A DNA stretch of 32,956 nt from Streptomyces sp. Je 1-79 (lineage in GTDB: Bacteria > Actinomycetota > Actinomycetes > Streptomycetales > Streptomycetaceae): positions 1 to 32,956 of the forward strand of contig NZ_JAMGSL010000025.1 in assembly GCF_025195125.1 (NCBI RefSeq). Reading direction: 5' to 3'. Positions 30,825-32,956 of this stretch are shown in pieces (position 1 is the stretch's first letter; every line of letters begins with the position of its first letter). Both the position numbers and the translations under genes were made by a program. Below the pieces are notes generated by a model, which did no database searches, was not told the origin of the DNA, and saw nothing but the letters and a program-made list of their open reading frames with translations.

Positions 30825-31125
30825 GAGCGGACCTGTCCTCACAGCTCGTGCGGGTGGGACCATTGCCCTACCCGCTCCGTGCCGGGACCAACGGCAGTTC
30901 CCCCACCCGGCCCCCGGACAGGCAACGCCGTGGCGGGCTGCGGCGTCTGGCGGGCGCCGCGGGCGGGCCGCGGTCGCGCGCGCCTACCTCCTGACGTTCG
31001 GCTGGGCCGGCTGGCTGTGACACGCGCCGCTGGTGGACCTGCCGATGCCGGTCGGGCGGCTGGGATACGAACCGGTGCAGGTAGACGCCGGACGCGAGAG
31101 GATCGCCCGCAGCCGGCCGTACCTC
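30825..31125. other. Gap between the SDR start and the protease end
   Basis: About 300 bases without a supportable gene. A plus-strand frame ends with RAYLLTFGWAGWL at 31018, which could be a fragment of a lost membrane protein, but no start or domain accompanies it. No convincing terminator for the protease gene is seen. Confidence 0.3.
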
Positions 31126-32595
31126 TCAGGCCCACGTCTGGGAGTAGTGATCCTGGTAGTTGCGCCTGCCCTGCCGTGCCTCGATCCAGCGGCTGATCAA
31201 CAGCAGTACGAGGCTCGCCGCGACGACGGCGAGGCCGGGCGCCACGCCCCCGAGCGGCCCGAAGTCGTCCGCGATCCCGGAGATGATGCCCGTACCCGAT
31301 CCGTTCGCGGTGCCGCCCGTTCCGGCCGCCGCGGCCGGCGGACCGGCCTGGGCGCCGGCCGATGTGCCGGGCTGGGGGGAGGGGGAGTCCGTGGCGGGGC
31401 CCCCGGAGGGGCCGGAGGCCGTAGGGGAGGGCCGGTCGGCACTCTGATCCTGACCAGCCTGCCCGCCTTGTCCGGCCTCTTCGGGGTCAGTGGACGGGTC
31501 GACCAGTCTGACCCCGAGGGTCTGCATCGCCTTCACCGCCGGCTGGAAGTAGGTGAGGCCGCCGGTCGTACAGTCACCGTTGCCGCCGGACGTCACTCCG
31601 AGGGCGAGCCCCCGGGAGAACAGGGGCCCGCCGCTGTCGCCGCGTTCCGCGCAGACCGTGGTCTCGATCAGCCCGGTGACGGTGCCCTCGGGGTAATTGA
31701 CGGTGGCGTTGAGCGCGGTGATCCGGCCAGTCCGGAAGCCGGTGGTGCTGCCGCTGCGGAAGACCTGTTGGCCGACGACGGGCTCGGTCGCACCGATGAT
31801 CCGGACGCCACGCCTCCCCCCGAGGGTCACCACGTCCGCGCCGTTGAGCGTCTCGCCGTCCGCGTAGCGTACGAGGGCGAAGTCGCTGCCCGGGAAGTCG
31901 GCGGTGACGGTGGTGCCGAGTGGACGGGTGTCGTCCGGGTTCCGGAACCAGTCGGTGCCTGCGGCGCCGCAGTGTCCGGCGGTCAGGATGAAGACGTCAC
32001 GACCGTCGGTGACGTTGAAGCCGGCCGTGCACCGGCCGCCGTCCGTGAAGATGGGGGCGGCCGCGTTGACCCGGGTGGTGAACGCGCCTTCCGTCCGCTC
32101 CATCCTGACGACGTCTCCGATGTCCCCGGCCACGCCGGACAGCCGCGACCAGTCGCCGGCGGAGACCGTACTGTCGGCACGTACGACGATCCGGTTGGCG
32201 GAATAGTCGGTCACCCAGGCGGTGCCCGACACCCGGGGCTCGGCCGCGAGGGTCTCGGTGGCGGCGCGGAGCCGGTCCATGCTGTAGCGGACCATCTTGG
32301 GCGCGACGCCCGCACGCCTCGCCTCCTCGGCCGCGTCGGCATCGGTGACCCCGACCACGGGCCGCCCGTCCGCGCCCGTCCAACTGCCGGCGGTCCGGGT
32401 GTCGCCGAGCCGGGTGATGACATCGACGGCCGCACGCGCCTCGTCGCTGCCCGCTCTCAGCGTTCCGGCCGTGCGCGTGCTGCCTCCTGACGGTTCGCCG
32501 GCCATCGCGTACGTGACCATCAGCGAACCGCAGACAAGACCGCCTGCGGCGGCGAGCCGCATCAGACGCCGTACGCCTCGTCGCGCGTGCTTCAT
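31126..32595 (-). CDS. Streptogrisin-like S1 protease with C-terminal membrane anchor
   Basis: A 489-residue pre-pro-protease. Residues 1-32 are a signal peptide. Residues about 45-175 are the alpha-lytic-type propeptide that guides folding. The mature chymotrypsin-fold domain starts near VNAAAPIF (176) and has the catalytic triad His208 (TAGHC), Asp238 (SDFALV) and Ser321 (GDSGGP); Cys pairs 189/209 and 315/342 match streptogrisins. Unusually the domain is followed by a Gly/Pro/Ser/Ala-rich linker (about 365-445), one transmembrane helix (about 451-468) and a basic cytoplasmic tail RWIEARQGRR, so the enzyme should stay tethered to the outer membrane face instead of being released. The ATG at 32595 is preceded by GAGAGGGG. 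Likely autoprocessed outside the cell. Confidence 0.9.
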   Translation of the reverse strand: MKHARRGVRRLMRLAAAGGLVCGSLMVTYAMAGEPSGGSTRTAGTLRAGSDEARAAVDVITRLGDTRTAGSWTGADGRPVVGVTDADAAEEARRAGVAPKMVRYSMDRLRAATETLAAEPRVSGTAWVTDYSANRIVVRADSTVSAGDWSRLSGVAGDIGDVVRMERTEGAFTTRVNAAAPIFTDGGRCTAGFNVTDGRDVFILTAGHCGAAGTDWFRNPDDTRPLGTTVTADFPGSDFALVRYADGETLNGADVVTLGGRRGVRIIGATEPVVGQQVFRSGSTTGFRTGRITALNATVNYPEGTVTGLIETTVCAERGDSGGPLFSRGLALGVTSGGNGDCTTGGLTYFQPAVKAMQTLGVRLVDPSTDPEEAGQGGQAGQDQSADRPSPTASGPSGGPATDSPSPQPGTSAGAQAGPPAAAAGTGGTANGSGTGIISGIADDFGPLGGVAPGLAVVAASLVLLLISRWIEARQGRRNYQDHYSQTWA

Positions 32596-32666
32596 CCCGC
32601 CCCTCTCTCGTACCGCCGCACTGCTTCCACCAGCGCGACCCGGCGAGCCGGGACCTGCCCGTCTCT

Positions 32667-32696
32667 ACGTCCTCTACGTGCTCAAGGTGCTCTACG
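32667..32696. repeat. Three short CTCTACGT repeats
   Basis: CTCTACGT occurs at about 32662-32669, 32671-32678 and 32689-32696, upstream of the protease and just after the stop of the right-edge small ORF. The copies lie 9 and 18 bases apart. They could be slippage products or sites for a regulator of the protease. Confidence 0.4.
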
Positions 32697-32698
32697 TG

Positions 32699-32872
32699 TC
32701 AGGGGTCGCGCATGTTCAGTACGAGCGGCAACTGCCGGTTCTGGTAGCGCAGTCGAGTGTCGACGGAGAGGTCGGAGGGGAGACGACTCGGAGGGGAAGG
32801 TGGCGTACGGCCCGCTCCGACCGACCGCGCCTTCGGCACAGCGGCCACCAAGTCCTGCAACCAGCCGCCCAT
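32699..32872 (-). CDS. Small hypothetical protein at the right edge
   Basis: A frame of 57 residues begins at the ATG at 32872, after GGAGCGAG, and ends at a TGA at 32699. Sequence: GGWLQDLVAAVPKARSVGAG, a Pro/Ser-rich middle, and DTRLRYQNRQLPLVLNMRDP at the end. Third positions are G/C-rich from the ATG on, but not upstream, which supports this start, although the frame itself is open to the window edge and the gene could be longer. The polar, well-formed C-terminus looks protein-like. No family is recognised. It lies upstream of the protease on the same strand, separated by short repeats. Confidence 0.45.
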   Translation of the reverse strand: MGGWLQDLVAAVPKARSVGAGRTPPSPPSRLPSDLSVDTRLRYQNRQLPLVLNMRDP

Positions 32873-32956
32873 CTCGCTCCACGGGGCAACTCCTCCCCAG
32901 GCGCTCAGGACAGATCCACTCCCACAGCGAACATGATCGGCCGGGTAGGTCCTAGG

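Noticed and set aside
1..32956. Biosynthetic gene cluster, prophage or CRISPR locus
   Set aside because: No polyketide or peptide synthetase, RiPP precursor, phage structural gene or repeat-spacer array is visible.

Overview
The window is chromosomal DNA from a Streptomyces or close relative. Overall G+C is very high, real genes have strongly G/C-biased third codon positions, GTG and TTG starts are common, and many gene families are typical of the genus: PucR and LysR regulators, a streptogrisin-type protease, deazaflavin (F420) oxidoreductase, SMI1/KNR4 proteins and IS5-like transposase debris. I see no tRNA, rRNA, CRISPR array, prophage or replication origin.

Layout. (1) 1-8.2 kb is an amino-acid/amine block: a solute-binding lipoprotein and an Orn/Lys/Arg-type decarboxylase in one minus-strand operon, a divergent LysR regulator, a diaminopimelate-decarboxylase paralogue, a divergent PucR regulator and an APC permease. 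A simple reading is DAP to lysine to cadaverine (or a related amine), with uptake and two local regulators. (2) 8.4-15.3 kb holds ordinary single genes: MOSC protein, 5'-nucleotidase, a large secreted Cys-rich protein, glutathionyl-hydroquinone-reductase homologue, alpha/beta hydrolase, and a coupled XRE regulator plus membrane protein. (3) 15.3-20.9 kb is a decaying accessory island. It has one frameshifted IS5-family transposase and two N-terminal-only IS fragments, two orphan immunity-like proteins (HEAT-like and SMI1/KNR4), a stand-alone HflX N-terminal domain, a small basic protein and a membrane gene broken by two frameshifts. (4) 20.8-24.0 kb has small housekeeping or stress-type genes: PRC-barrel, metallophosphoesterase, VOC, UBP zinc finger, F420-type oxidoreductase and a 48-residue basic protein. 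(5) 24.1-29.0 kb is a compact glycerolipid module: GlpD and TetR overlap by 4 bases on the minus strand, and divergently an alkyl-DHAP-synthase-like FAD enzyme is followed by a diacylglycerol-kinase-like lipid kinase. This looks like ether-lipid-type chemistry and is the most interesting functional unit. (6) 29.3-32.9 kb has an HPP membrane protein, an SDR oxidoreductase, a streptogrisin-like protease with a C-terminal membrane anchor, and a small ORF at the right edge.

Regulatory signals. At least seven genes or gene-like starts have a -10-like hexamer placed exactly 6 nt before the start codon, which points to leaderless transcripts. Several convergent intergenic gaps contain short tandem repeats, and strong inverted repeats are present. 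The TetR/FAD-enzyme gap carries a good operator candidate.
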